From the NCBI GenBank assembly GCA_044221335.1, contig JBGAPI010000006.1, positions 1-64,000 on the forward strand: a stretch of 64,000 nt of DNA. Direction: 5' to 3'. Numbering within the stretch: the stretch's first letter is position 1; every line of letters begins with the position of its first letter. Below are positions 1-8,558 of this stretch, piece after piece. Position numbers and translations under genes: made by a program. This DNA is from JBGAPI01 sp044221335 (lineage in GTDB: Bacteria > Pseudomonadota > Gammaproteobacteria > Xanthomonadales > Ahniellaceae). The notes under the pieces are model-generated. The model was not told where the DNA came from. It made no database searches and saw only the letters and a list, made by a program, of their open reading frames with translations.

Positions 1-44
1 ACATGCTTCGCCAGATCAACCGCTACGGTCGTAATCTTGTCCAC
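1..44 (-). mobile_element. IS110-family transposase, amino-terminal fragment running off the window
   Basis: On the minus strand a GTG at 44, with GAGGAGGG-like sequence just upstream, opens a frame reading VDKITTVAVDLAKHV before the window ends. The same frame could begin earlier at an ATG at 80. A conserved KITTVAVDLAK start is typical of IS110-family transposases, whose RuvC-like DEDD nuclease domain has its first catalytic Asp in this VDLAK segment. Only 15 to 27 codons are visible, so intactness and the IS110 versus IS1111 subgroup cannot be judged. A dispersed repeat begins at 141, so the end of the element on this side should lie between about 81 and 140. Confidence 0.7.
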
Positions 45-140
45 GGACTCGCCCTCCTCGCTCCCGATTGGTGAGTACATCTCACCACTGGCACCTCGAT
101 GCCTGGGTCAACACGAGGGGGGCGAGTCCACCCAATTACC

Positions 141-227
141 GTAGGGCGGCCACCGGCCGCCATTGCGAGGCGCCTCGATCGACGTCGCCTCGAGGGAGCC
201 TCGGGGCAACAGCGCACGCCCTACGGG
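141..227. repeat. TAGGGCG-type intergenic repeat
   Basis: The element begins gTAGGGCGGCC at 141, shows a short internal palindrome (GGCGGCCACCGGCCGCC), and ends CGCCCTAcg near 222. The termini are inverted copies of each other. Read on the minus strand, its right end supplies the TAG stop codon (221-223) of the neighbouring secreted-protein gene. Related elements recur in the window. Confidence 0.6.
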
Positions 228-2110
228 CAGATGAGATCGGTCGTCAGCTTCACCGTGTCCTGGTCGGTCAGCCAGTGGCCCGACAGCGGCGCGAGGAAGT
301 CGACCTGCAGCCGCTCGTGACCGGTGTGCACATCCGTGTAGCGGCGCTGGATCGTACCCGCCGTGTCGCTGGTCGGCGCGCTGTAGCTGCAGGTCGGGCA
401 GAAGCCCTGGAGCTGCAGCAGTGGCAGCGTGTCGACGCCGAACGGCGAGGCCTGCCCATACAGCCAGCGCGGGTTGCCGTCGGCGTCGTACAGGTAGGCG
501 ATCTGCACCTCGGTGCGGCCGAGCGTCAGCACGCTGTAGCCGTAGCCCGACAGCACCGGCGCGTACCAGCTGCCGGAGAAGTCGGTCGCGACGCCATTGA
601 CCCGCGGACACTCCTGCAGCGCGAGCTCGGACATCGGTTCGCTGGTGTAGCGCCCATCGACCATTGCCGCGAACTGGAAACGGTTGGTCCCGGTCGTGGT
701 GACGACCACCTGTCCGGCGACCGTCCCTTGATTGCGGCTGCCGTTCCAGACGAAGCGGTAGAGGTCGGCGCGCCAGACGGAATCATTGCGGACCGGCTTC
801 GGTGCCTGCGCGTAATACCAGACGGGCTGGCGCTGATCGTCGTAGGCGTACCAGATCAGCACCCGGTCGCTGTTGCCCTCCGACAGGAATACGCCGTGGC
901 CAGAGCGCGACGGATTGAAATAGCCGCCGCTGCGCAGGGTCGGCGCGCCGAGTCGGACAGTCGAGAAGTCGAGGGTGATCTTCGCCCGAGTGGAGCCGAC
1001 GTTGACCGGAGTCAGATACCAGCGTCCCGGCGTGAGAGCGCCGCCGGTGATGGCGACCTGCTTGAACGTGTCCCGACCGATCGCCGAACCCTGCGCGGCA
1101 CTGCGCGCCGGAGCCGGCGGCAACGTCGCGGTATCCGCCGACACGTTCGCCGCCTTGGCGACGTAGAGATCGACCAGGTCGGCTCCGTGGAAATCGGTGC
1201 GTCCGTGTACCTCCACGTACAACTGTGTTGCATCCACCGGGACATCGATGGCGATGCGGTCGTGAGCCGCACCGGGAGCGAGGTCGAGGGCGACCGACTG
1301 CTGGAAGCCGAACAACGCATTCGGGCCGCCGAACGTGATGTCGCCGACGCCCCCGTTGGCCGCCATCGTCAGTGACACCGGGATTTCCGCCGACGGCGTT
1401 CCGTCGCGCGTCGCCCGCAGTTGCAGGAGGCTCACCCAGGTATCGCCGGGCAGCATGCGGGGCTCGTTGTACGCGAAACGCAGCGCGAAGTCCGCGCCCG
1501 CCGCGACGTGCCCGGGCGCCGTGACCACCAGCTCGCTGCTGTCGCTGCCGGCCCCGACCGCTGGCGCGCTGGCGGACAAGACGATGGTGTCGACCCCGCT
1601 CGGTCCGGCCGCGACGTTCTGCGCCATCACCCAGTAGCGGCGGATGTTGTCCGACGGTGCCAGATCGATGACGCAGCGTTCGCTCGCCGACGCCGAACGG
1701 CTGGCGCATAGGACCTCACTGACTTGCGGGAATCCTGCGCCGTCGAGGTCCCGGCCGACGAACAGGTCGACGTTGCTGGCCGTGGGCGACGACACCGTGG
1801 CGGTCAGCCGCGCGGCATGACCTTCGTCGACGACGATCACGAAGAAGTTGCCACCGGGGACGAGCTGATCGTAGGGGTCGTTGGGCGTCGGGTCTCTCGC
1901 CAGCTGACCCTGGAGCGATTCGACCTTCGCCAGCGGACCCGCGGTGACCGTGAGATCGGGCAAGGCCTCCAGTCCGGATACGGGCACGTCGAAGGCACCG
2001 GCGTTGCTGGCGACTTCGCGGGAGATCGCGGTCGGCAGAGCGCCGAAGGCGGGAAACGTCGGCAGCAGAAGGGAGAGCAGCAGGCCGAGCGAGGAGACGC
2101 GATTCCGCAT
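221..2110 (-). CDS. Secreted protein with paired xanthomonad-type carboxy-terminal domains, no enzyme domain
   Basis: 629 residues from the ATG at 2110; an in-frame TTG at 2143 would add 11 residues but the ATG places a clean signal peptide (MRNRVSSLGLLLSLLLPTFP, then AFG) at the start. Residues about 60-170 and 270-370 look like pre-peptidase (PPC-like) beta domains, with segments such as NVDLFVGRDLDG. From about 395 comes GGYFNPSRSGHGVFL, and at about 511 a second copy, SGSWYAPVLSGYGYSVL, each followed by a WYAYD- or YLYDADGNPRWLY-like strand. Domains of this look are found behind secreted subtilisin-like proteases in Xanthomonadales (from memory), but no Asp-His-Ser protease domain is present. 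Probably exported, function unknown. Its TAG stop lies inside an intergenic repeat. Confidence 0.75.
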   Translation of the reverse strand: MRNRVSSLGLLLSLLLPTFPAFGALPTAISREVASNAGAFDVPVSGLEALPDLTVTAGPLAKVESLQGQLARDPTPNDPYDQLVPGGNFFVIVVDEGHAARLTATVSSPTASNVDLFVGRDLDGAGFPQVSEVLCASRSASASERCVIDLAPSDNIRRYWVMAQNVAAGPSGVDTIVLSASAPAVGAGSDSSELVVTAPGHVAAGADFALRFAYNEPRMLPGDTWVSLLQLRATRDGTPSAEIPVSLTMAANGGVGDITFGGPNALFGFQQSVALDLAPGAAHDRIAIDVPVDATQLYVEVHGRTDFHGADLVDLYVAKAANVSADTATLPPAPARSAAQGSAIGRDTFKQVAITGGALTPGRWYLTPVNVGSTRAKITLDFSTVRLGAPTLRSGGYFNPSRSGHGVFLSEGNSDRVLIWYAYDDQRQPVWYYAQAPKPVRNDSVWRADLYRFVWNGSRNQGTVAGQVVVTTTGTNRFQFAAMVDGRYTSEPMSELALQECPRVNGVATDFSGSWYAPVLSGYGYSVLTLGRTEVQIAYLYDADGNPRWLYGQASPFGVDTLPLLQLQGFCPTCSYSAPTSDTAGTIQRRYTDVHTGHERLQVDFLAPLSGHWLTDQDTVKLTTDLICP

Positions 2111-2168
2111 GAGGTGAGTCCGACTAGCGGCGATGCGGACCAAGCCCGCGACCGGAAAGAAGGAAATT

Positions 2169-4370
2169 CTAGACGGACTGCAGCTTCGCGTAGGCCGTCA
2201 CCAGCCACTTGGAACCTGACTCGGCGAAGCGCACCTGCACGCGGGCATGGTCGCCCGCGCCTTCGAGCCCGGTGACCACGCCCTCGCCGAATGAATCGTG
2301 GCGGACGTTCTGGCCGAGCCGGAAGGCCGGAGCCTCGGCGCCGGCGATGCGCTGGCCGTAGCCGCGCTCGGCGAGCCAGGACTCCGCGTTGCGGCCGAAG
2401 CTCGCCGGCCGCGCGACCTGCACCCGCGGCCGGATCTCGGACAGCACCGCCTTCGGCAGTTCATTGACGAAGCGCGACGGCCGGTTCAGCGACTCCATGC
2501 CGTGGATGCGGCGCGACTCGGCGTAGCACAGCGTCAGCTTGCGCCGGGCCCGGGTGATGCCGACGTAGGCGAGGCGACGCTCCTCCTCCAGCCGACCCTC
2601 GTCCTGCACGCTGCGCTGGCTCGGAAAGAGCCCCTCTTCCAGGCCGACCAGGAAGACTTCCTCGAACTCGAGACCCTTGGCCGAGTGCAGGCTCATCAGC
2701 TGCACGCAGTCCTCGCCGGCCTCGCCCTCGCCTTCGCCCGCTTCGAGCGCCGCGTGCGACAGGAAGGCCGACAGCTCGTCGAAGCCGGCGCGACGGTCGT
2801 CGTCGTTGTGCACGAAGCGCGCGGCGACGTTCGACAATTCCTCGAGGTTCTCGATCCGCGATTCGGTCAGCGGCCCCGCCTCGTTCTGGTAGTGCGCGCG
2901 CAGCCCGGAGCGCAGCACGACCTCGGTGACGCGCTCGGACAGGTTCAATCCGGCGGTCGCCGTCGCCAGCGACTCGATGAACTCGAGGAAGCCGCGCAGC
3001 GCGTTGCGGCTACGCGCGACGAGCTCCTGGCTCACCACCATCGCGAGCGCCGCCTCCCACAGCGTGCGGCCGTTGCCGCGCGCGGACAGTCGCAGCTGGT
3101 CGAGGCTGCGCTCGCCGATGCCGCGCGGCGGCATGTTGACCGCACGCTCGAACGCGGCGTCGTCGTTGCGCGCGGCGATCAGCCGGAGGTAGGCCATCGC
3201 GTCCTTGATCTCGGCGCGCTCGAAGAAGCGCTGGCCGCCGTAGACCCGGTAGGGCACGTCGCGCATCAGCAGCTGTTCCTCGAACAGCCGCGACTGCGCG
3301 TTGCTGCGGTAGAGGATCGCGCAGTCCTCGCGACGCCGTCCGTCCGCGACCACCTTGCCGATCCGCTCGACGACGAAGCGCGCCTCGTCCTCGCCGTTGT
3401 AGGCGGCGTAGAGGTCGATCGCCTCGCCACGGCCGGCGTCGGTCCAGAGGTTCTTGCCGAGGCGGTTCTGGTTGTTCGCGATCACCGCATTGGCGGCCGA
3501 CAGGATGTTGCCGCTGGAGCGGTAGTTCTGCTCGAGGCGGATGGTGGTGGCGCCGGGGAAGTCGCGCAGGAACTGCTGCACGTTCTCGACCTTGGCGCCG
3601 CGCCAGCCGTAGATCGACTGGTCGTCGTCGCCGACCACGAAGACCTTGCCGTCCTTGCCCGCGAGCAGCCGGATGAAGGCGTACTGGATCGTGTTGGTGT
3701 CCTGGAACTCGTCGATCAGCAGGTGCTCGTAACGCTGCCGGTAGTGCGCGAGCAGCGTGTCGCTGCCGAGCAGGAGTTCCTGGGTGCGCAGCAGCAGCTC
3801 GGCGAAGTCGACGAGACCGGCGCGTCGGCACTGGTCCTCGTAGGCGCGGTACACGTCGAGATACACGCGGTCGGCCGGGTTGTAGCCAGGCTCGATGTCG
3901 GAGGGACGACGGCCCTCGTCCTTCTTGTCGTTGATGTACCAGGTCGCCTGTCGTGCGGGATAGCGCGAATCGTCGAGCTCCAGTCCGACGATGATCTTCT
4001 TGACCAGGCGCTGCTGGTCGTCGGAGTCGAGGATCTGGAAAGCCTCCGGCAGGCCGGCTTCGGCCGCGTGCTGGCGCAGCAGCCGGTGCGCGATGCCGTG
4101 GAAGGTGCCGATCGTGAGGCCTCGGCCGTAGGGGCCGGTCAGCGTCCCGGTGCGCGCCCGCATCTCACCGGCGGCCTTGTTGGTGAAGGTGACCGCGAGC
4201 ACGCCGAACGGCGACACCCGCTCGACTTCGGTCAGCCAGCCGATCCGATGCACCAGCACGCGGGTCTTGCCGGAGCCGGCGCCAGCGAGCACCAGCGCGG
4301 CGGGCGCCGTCGTGCAGACGGCGCTGCGCTGGGCGTCGTTGAGGCCGTCGAGAAGATGCGAGATGTCCAC
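2169..4370 (-). CDS. uvrD: DNA helicase II UvrD
   Basis: 733 residues, close to the roughly 720 of E. coli UvrD. This SF1A 3'-5' helicase removes UvrC-incised oligonucleotides in excision repair and unwinds during mismatch repair. All motifs are visible: Q-motif LNDAQRSAV (10-18), Walker A AGSGKT (31-36), TFTNKAA (Ia), GTFHGIAHRLLR (Ib), LIDEFQDTN (II), GDDDQSIYGWRGA (III), LEQNYRSSGNIL (IV), LHSAKGLEFEEVFLVGLEEG (V) and RLAYVGITRAR (VI). The carboxy end carries the small Tudor-like RNA polymerase-binding tail (GQNVRHDSFGEGVV) expected of UvrD/PcrA. It stands alone, preceded by a repeat-rich spacer. Rep is less likely because of the tail and the length. Confidence 0.95.
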   Translation of the reverse strand: MDISHLLDGLNDAQRSAVCTTAPAALVLAGAGSGKTRVLVHRIGWLTEVERVSPFGVLAVTFTNKAAGEMRARTGTLTGPYGRGLTIGTFHGIAHRLLRQHAAEAGLPEAFQILDSDDQQRLVKKIIVGLELDDSRYPARQATWYINDKKDEGRRPSDIEPGYNPADRVYLDVYRAYEDQCRRAGLVDFAELLLRTQELLLGSDTLLAHYRQRYEHLLIDEFQDTNTIQYAFIRLLAGKDGKVFVVGDDDQSIYGWRGAKVENVQQFLRDFPGATTIRLEQNYRSSGNILSAANAVIANNQNRLGKNLWTDAGRGEAIDLYAAYNGEDEARFVVERIGKVVADGRRREDCAILYRSNAQSRLFEEQLLMRDVPYRVYGGQRFFERAEIKDAMAYLRLIAARNDDAAFERAVNMPPRGIGERSLDQLRLSARGNGRTLWEAALAMVVSQELVARSRNALRGFLEFIESLATATAGLNLSERVTEVVLRSGLRAHYQNEAGPLTESRIENLEELSNVAARFVHNDDDRRAGFDELSAFLSHAALEAGEGEGEAGEDCVQLMSLHSAKGLEFEEVFLVGLEEGLFPSQRSVQDEGRLEEERRLAYVGITRARRKLTLCYAESRRIHGMESLNRPSRFVNELPKAVLSEIRPRVQVARPASFGRNAESWLAERGYGQRIAGAEAPAFRLGQNVRHDSFGEGVVTGLEGAGDHARVQVRFAESGSKWLVTAYAKLQSV

Positions 4371-4392
4371 GGAGCGCTTTGATCCTTTCGAT

Positions 4393-4580
4393 CAGGGCCC
4401 AGGGCCCAGGGCACAGGGCACGGTGGGACCCGCGCTGATGTGGGAACGGCGCGAGCCGCGAAGGCGGAGGGGCGCAAGCCCCGATCCTTGCCGTGATCGG
4501 CAGCGCAGCGTTCGGGGCTTGCGCCCCTCCCACAACAGCGCGCGCTCCACTGGGCCCTGTGCCCTGGGCCCTGGGCCCTG
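4393..4580. repeat. Nested inverted-repeat element between uvrD and gloA
   Basis: Two perfect pairs of arms are nested. The outer arms, 4393-4419 and 4554-4580 (27 nt), are built of CAGGGCCCAGGGCC-type heptads. The inner arms, 4466-4484 and 4512-4530 (19 nt), are GGAGGGGCGCAAGCCCCGA and its complement. Each inner arm is itself a small hairpin (GGGGCGCAAGCCCC). It fills most of the 248-base spacer. The inner unit is related to copies at 7541, 11797 and 54152. No coding potential was recognised. Confidence 0.75.
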
Positions 4581-4618
4581 GTCGGAGCGCACGACGACGC
4601 TACGCAGGAACGAGGCCC

Positions 4619-5041
4619 TCACCACGCACCGACATTCGGCATCGACACCCAGGGCTCCACCGGCGCCAGCGCCCCGCCCTTCTGCAGCAGCTCGATCGAG
4701 ATCCTGTCCGGCGAACGCACGAAGGCCATGCGGCCGTCGCGCGGCGGGCGCGCGATGATGACGCCGTGGTCCATCAGCCGCTGGCAAGTGGCATAGATGT
4801 CGTCGACCTCGTAGGCGAGATGGCCGAAGTTGCGCGCGCCGCCGTAGTCCTCGTCGTCCCAGTTGTGGGTCAATTCGACCTCGGCCACGCCCTCCTGGCC
4901 GGGCGCCGCGAGGAATGCCAGGGTGTAGCGGCCCTGCGGATAGTCCTTGCGCCGCACTTCGACCAGACCCAGGGCATCACGATAGAAGGCCAGGCTGGCA
5001 TCCAGGTTGCGGACGCGGACCATGGAGTGCAGGTAGCGCAT
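4619..5041 (-). CDS. gloA: Lactoylglutathione lyase (glyoxalase I)
   Basis: 140 residues from the ATG at 5041, preceded by TTTGGAG at a suitable distance; a longer in-frame start at 5110 would add an unconserved 23-residue leader. The protein isomerises the methylglyoxal-glutathione hemithioacetal to S-lactoylglutathione in the cytosol. The four metal ligands of the E. coli enzyme are all matched: H5 (MRYLHS), E56 (VELTHNWD), H74 (FGHLAYEVDD) and E117 (SIELLQ). The short form without a long insert fits Ni/Co-type bacterial GloA. The nearest substitute call would be another VOC-fold enzyme, but the ligand spacing and the NWD motif favour GloA. Confidence 0.93.
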   Translation of the reverse strand: MRYLHSMVRVRNLDASLAFYRDALGLVEVRRKDYPQGRYTLAFLAAPGQEGVAEVELTHNWDDEDYGGARNFGHLAYEVDDIYATCQRLMDHGVIIARPPRDGRMAFVRSPDRISIELLQKGGALAPVEPWVSMPNVGAW

Positions 5042-5101
5042 TGGGGATTCTCCAAAGCGGGAATTGTCCCACGCCCCACGGGCCATGGGAGCGGCGCCGA
5101 C

Positions 5102-5140
5102 GGGTCGCATCGCGATGGCGCGCAGGGCGCGCCCTACGAC
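5102..5140. repeat. TAGGGCG-type repeat, short copy
   Basis: The sequence GATGGCGCGCAGGGCGCGCC followed by CTACG contains the CGCCCTA end of the family seen at 141, 10612 and 35855. On the minus strand its GTAGGGCG end supplies the TAG stop (5134-5136) of the adjacent histidine kinase gene. The far end is poorly defined. Confidence 0.5.
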
Positions 5141-7191
5141 GCTCGCTTCATCCCGACCAGTCCGAGTTCGAACTCGACGCCGCTGCCGTCCGGCAGGTTG
5201 CGCGCCGCCGGCATGCCGCCGTGCAGTTCGGCGATCAGGCGCACGATGTAGAGGCCGAGGCCCAGGTGCGGCGCCTCGGGGCGGTCGCCGGTGGATTCCG
5301 GGCGGGTGCTGACCAACGACTCGAACATTCGCGCGCCGAGCTTCTCCGGAAGCTTCGAGCCCTGGTTGGCGACCCCGAGCCGGACGCCGGCCTCGTCGGC
5401 CTCCAGCGTGATCCGGACCCAGCCCTCCGCCGGCGTGAACGACCTCGCGTTGTCGATCAGCTTGTCCAGCGCCTGCGCGATCAGCTCCGGCGCGCCGTGG
5501 AACTTCAGCGGCACCGCCGGCACCGTCAACTCCAGGCGGCGCGGCGCCAGCAGGTCGCGGTAGGACTCGGCGCAGTGGCGCAGCATTTCGGCGAGATCGA
5601 AGTCCTCGCCCTCGGCATTCGCGATCGCGCGCTCCATTCGGCTCGCCTCGGCCATCGAACGCAAGATCCCGGACAGCCGCTCGGCACCGGCGCGGGCACG
5701 GTCGGCGTAGGTGCGGGCGTCGCCGCCGAGCTCGATGTGGTCGAGGTTGTCGAGCGAGGAGCGCACGATCGCGAGCGGCGTGTTCAGTTCATGCGAGAGC
5801 TTCGAGGCCAGCGTCTTCAGGTAATCGTTGTGACCACCGACCTCGCCCAGGAGGCGAGCGAAGCTGCGCGACAGGTCGCCCAAGTCGTCGCCGGCGCCGA
5901 GGTGCGGCAGCCGCGGGTCGAGGCGGCCGTCGGGGCGCAGGGCGCGCTCGGCGGCGTCGCGCAGCCGGCGGATGCGGAAGCGCAGCAGGCCCGCGTAGGC
6001 GACGATGGCGAGTACGGAGAGCACCACCACGAACAGCGTCGCCGCCATCACTCCGAACACCGCGCGGTCGGCGAGCACCAGCAGCGCGGCCGAGGGCTGC
6101 TCCAGCACCAGCGCGGCAATCGGCTGGCCATTGCGCATCACCGGCGCGGCGGCGGCCACGATGACCGAGGAGGCGCGGGTCGATGCGCGCACGCTCGAGG
6201 CCGGCACGCCCGACAGCGCCTGCCAGACGATGGGCACGTCGAGCCGCATGCGATCGGCGGCGTAGGCCTCGCTCGCCTCCGGCGGCGGCGCGAACAGCAG
6301 GCGGTACAGGGTGGCGCGCCAGCGCGTCGGCGGACGGATCGCGCCGTTGCCGGTGCCAAGCGGCCGGGAGGTACCGGCCTCGTCGTCGCCGCCGGTCTCC
6401 AGCTTCTCGATCGAGCCGGATTGGCCGAGGACGAAGGCGTCCGCGCTGGTCAGGCGCAGCCGCGCGCCGGCCGGTGTGAAGCGGGCGAGCAGGCGGTCGA
6501 GCTCGGTGTCGTGGGAGATCAGGAGCGGCGGTTCGTCGCCGGGATCGGACCAGGGCAGCCGGGTCGCCTGGTGCGATTTCGGATCGGCATCGATCAGCGT
6601 GACCGCGAGTCGCGCCGAGGGCAACGGCTTCGGCAGTCGCAGTTCGAGCCGGTAGCCGTCGGCGGTCTCCTGCCACTGGCCGCTGATCGGCACCTCGCCC
6701 TCGATCTCGTTCATCGCGACCAGCGGCCCCGGCGCGGCATTGCCGATCTTCCAGCGCTGCACGCCGACCGCATCGGTCAGTTCGATCTGCACCGCGTCGC
6801 CGGCCGGCGCGAAGGGCTGGCCGACGTCGGCCCGTGCCCGGGTCGCGTCCTTCACCTCGACCAGTGCGAACAGCGCGCTGCCGGAGGCGATCAGGTGGAT
6901 GGCCAGGCGTCCGTTCGCGCCGACATTGGCGGGCGCCTCGGCCCAGTCGTCGATCGCGCCGTCGAGCAGCGGCGCACGCGCGGCGCCGACCACGAACAGC
7001 CCATGACCGAGATCCGGCAGCCGATCCACGCTCGCCGCCACCGCCCCCGCCAGCGCCTCGGTCGCACTGCGCTGCGCCTGCTCCTGCCCTTCACGCAGGA
7101 TCGCCTCCAGCTGCTGCACCAGCTGCAGGCCAGCCCAGGGGAGGACGAGGGCGACGACGGTGATCAGGAGGAGGGCTAGGCGGGTGCGCAC
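5134..7191 (-). CDS. pdsS: Dedicated sortase system histidine kinase (PdsS-like)
   Basis: 685 residues from a GTG at 7191. A longer frame to 7329 would translate a heptad DNA repeat into (SALSPQP)n and is rejected. Order: first membrane segment (LALLLITVVALVLPWAGL, about 4-21), a periplasmic region of some 350 residues, second membrane segment (GVMAATLFVVVLSVLAIVAY), HAMP-like linker, HisKA with SKLSHELNTPLAIV (phospho-His about 467), and an HATPase domain with DKLIDNARSF and HLGLGLYIVRLI. The long sensor half and the HELNTPLA box, next to a matching regulator, a VIT/VWA protein and a sortase, match the sensor of the proteobacterial dedicated sortase system (TIGR03785 from memory). It probably senses an envelope signal and phosphorylates the regulator at 7588-8277. 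The stimulus is unknown. Confidence 0.8.
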   Translation of the reverse strand: MRTRLALLLITVVALVLPWAGLQLVQQLEAILREGQEQAQRSATEALAGAVAASVDRLPDLGHGLFVVGAARAPLLDGAIDDWAEAPANVGANGRLAIHLIASGSALFALVEVKDATRARADVGQPFAPAGDAVQIELTDAVGVQRWKIGNAAPGPLVAMNEIEGEVPISGQWQETADGYRLELRLPKPLPSARLAVTLIDADPKSHQATRLPWSDPGDEPPLLISHDTELDRLLARFTPAGARLRLTSADAFVLGQSGSIEKLETGGDDEAGTSRPLGTGNGAIRPPTRWRATLYRLLFAPPPEASEAYAADRMRLDVPIVWQALSGVPASSVRASTRASSVIVAAAAPVMRNGQPIAALVLEQPSAALLVLADRAVFGVMAATLFVVVLSVLAIVAYAGLLRFRIRRLRDAAERALRPDGRLDPRLPHLGAGDDLGDLSRSFARLLGEVGGHNDYLKTLASKLSHELNTPLAIVRSSLDNLDHIELGGDARTYADRARAGAERLSGILRSMAEASRMERAIANAEGEDFDLAEMLRHCAESYRDLLAPRRLELTVPAVPLKFHGAPELIAQALDKLIDNARSFTPAEGWVRITLEADEAGVRLGVANQGSKLPEKLGARMFESLVSTRPESTGDRPEAPHLGLGLYIVRLIAELHGGMPAARNLPDGSGVEFELGLVGMKRAS

Positions 7192-7587
7192 TTGTGGCTG
7201 AGGGCTGAGGGCTGAGGTCTGAGGGCTGAGGGCTGAGGGCTGAGGGCTGAGGGCTGAGGGCAGACGATTCTCGCGGAGGGGCTGAGTATTGTGTTCTGGC
7301 TTCGGTTTGCCTCCGCGCTCAGAAAGCACCCGTCATTGCGAGGAGGAGCGCAGCGACGACGAAGCAACCCAGCGACGTTGCTCTTCGACGCGCGGGAGCA
7401 AAGTCACTGGATTGCTTCGCTTCGCTCGCAATGACGGGGACTCAAGTTCTTGAGCGGAAAAGGGGAGCGCCATCGAAGCGATGTCGCCGACACTGCCCCA
7501 AGGGCGCACGTTTCAGCCCTCAGCCCTCAGAAAGTTGTACAGCGATCGGGGCTTGCGCCCCTCCCACAGGCGCGTCGAAGGCGCACC
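7192..7587. repeat. Spacer made of three dispersed repeat types between pdsR and pdsS
   Basis: This 396-base stretch holds no gene that I can support. 7196-7261 is a run of GGGCTGA heptads with one variant. 7331-7437 is a bipartite palindromic element with outer ends CGTCATTGCGAGG and CTCGCAATGACGG and inner GAAGCAA/TTGCTTC arms. 7516-7530 is a short reverse-orientation heptad copy (CAGCCCTCAGCCCTC), and 7541-7590 combines a GGGGCTTGCGCCCCTCCCAC unit with a TAGGGTG-type end that gives pdsR its stop codon. The kinase gene begins directly beside the heptad run, so its translation signals sit next to repeat DNA. Confidence 0.75.
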
Positions 7588-8277
7588 CTACGGCTTCCAG
7601 CGATACCCCGCGCCATGCATCGTCTCGATCTCGTCGAAGGCCTCGTCGATGGCGATGAACTTCTTGCGGATGCGCTTGACGTGGGAGGTGATGGTGGCGT
7701 CGTCGACGACGACCTGGGCATCGCGCATCAGCTGATCGCGCGACTTCACGTGGCCCGGGTGGCGCACCAGCGTGTGGACGATCCAGAACTCGGTGACGGT
7801 GAGCGGCACCTCGACCTCGTTCCACGTGACCCGCATGCGCTCGGCGGCCAGCTTCAGCGGTCCCTTGATGATGGTGACCTCCTCGGCTGGCGGGCGACGC
7901 AGCGCGTCGACGCGGCGGAACAGCGTATTGATCCGCGCGGTCAGGTGCGGCAGCGAGACGTCCTTGGTCAGGTAGTCGTCGGCGCCGACGCGCAGGCCCG
8001 AGATCACGTCGAAATCGGAGTCGCGCGCGGTCAGGAAGATGATCGGCAGCTGCGGATTGCGGGAGCGCAGCTCGCGGCACAGTTCGAAGCCGCCCTCGGG
8101 TTCGTCGCCGAGCCCGATGTCGATCAGCACCAGGTCGGGCAGGCGCAGGTTGAACGCGGAGGAGGCCTCCTGGCGCCCGCTGTAGGCCCAGACCTCGAAG
8201 CCGAGGCGCTTCAGCGCATCGGTGTAGTTGGCGCGAATCGCCGGTTCGTCTTCGACGATTGCAATGCTGCGGGCCAT
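7588..8277 (-). CDS. pdsR: Dedicated sortase system response regulator (PdsR-like)
   Basis: 229 residues from the ATG at 8277, preceded by a strong AGGAAGG. The receiver domain has acidic IVEDEP (9-11), phospho-Asp D53 in LVLIDIGLG, Thr in IIFLTARDSD and Lys in LTKDVS. The carboxy half is an OmpR/PhoB winged helix (VTEFWIVHTLV, SHVKRIRKKF, ETMHGAGYRWKP). Its nearest neighbours identify it as the regulator paired with the kinase at 5134-7191 (TIGR03787-like). It probably controls the divergent substrate gene across the 8278-8558 spacer. 396 bases of repeat DNA separate it from the kinase, so the two may not share one transcript. The stop codon lies in a repeat end. Confidence 0.82.
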   Translation of the reverse strand: MARSIAIVEDEPAIRANYTDALKRLGFEVWAYSGRQEASSAFNLRLPDLVLIDIGLGDEPEGGFELCRELRSRNPQLPIIFLTARDSDFDVISGLRVGADDYLTKDVSLPHLTARINTLFRRVDALRRPPAEEVTIIKGPLKLAAERMRVTWNEVEVPLTVTEFWIVHTLVRHPGHVKSRDQLMRDAQVVVDDATITSHVKRIRKKFIAIDEAFDEIETMHGAGYRWKP

Positions 8278-8558
8278 CCGTTCGTTCCTTCCTGCTGACG
8301 TCGAACCACTATAGGCAGGCCGCGCGGCGCGAGGCAAGCCGCGACGGGGCTCGCGCCCGCAGTTTGCCTCGGGCGTGAACGAAATGACGCGGCCTGTCCT
8401 GTCCGCACTGCGAAACCGGCGCCGCCGCCTTCGCCGACCGGCCCCGCCCGCGAAATGCCCGCAGCCGCCGGCAACCGCGCCCGAGCGCGGCCGCATTCCG
8501 CCTTGCGCGTCGATTCAACTGGCAGCACGTCACGAGACGTCCCTCCGGAACCACGAAC

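Noticed and set aside
2298..4382. A 694-codon open frame on the plus strand over uvrD
   Set aside because: It is a mirror of a clearly conserved helicase gene. High GC removes stop codons from the antisense frame, and its composition (Val, Ala, Asp, His, Glu-rich) matches nothing known.
7196..7261. Short tandem repeats considered as a CRISPR array
   Set aside because: The units are contiguous heptads without spacers, and no cas gene is present anywhere in the window.
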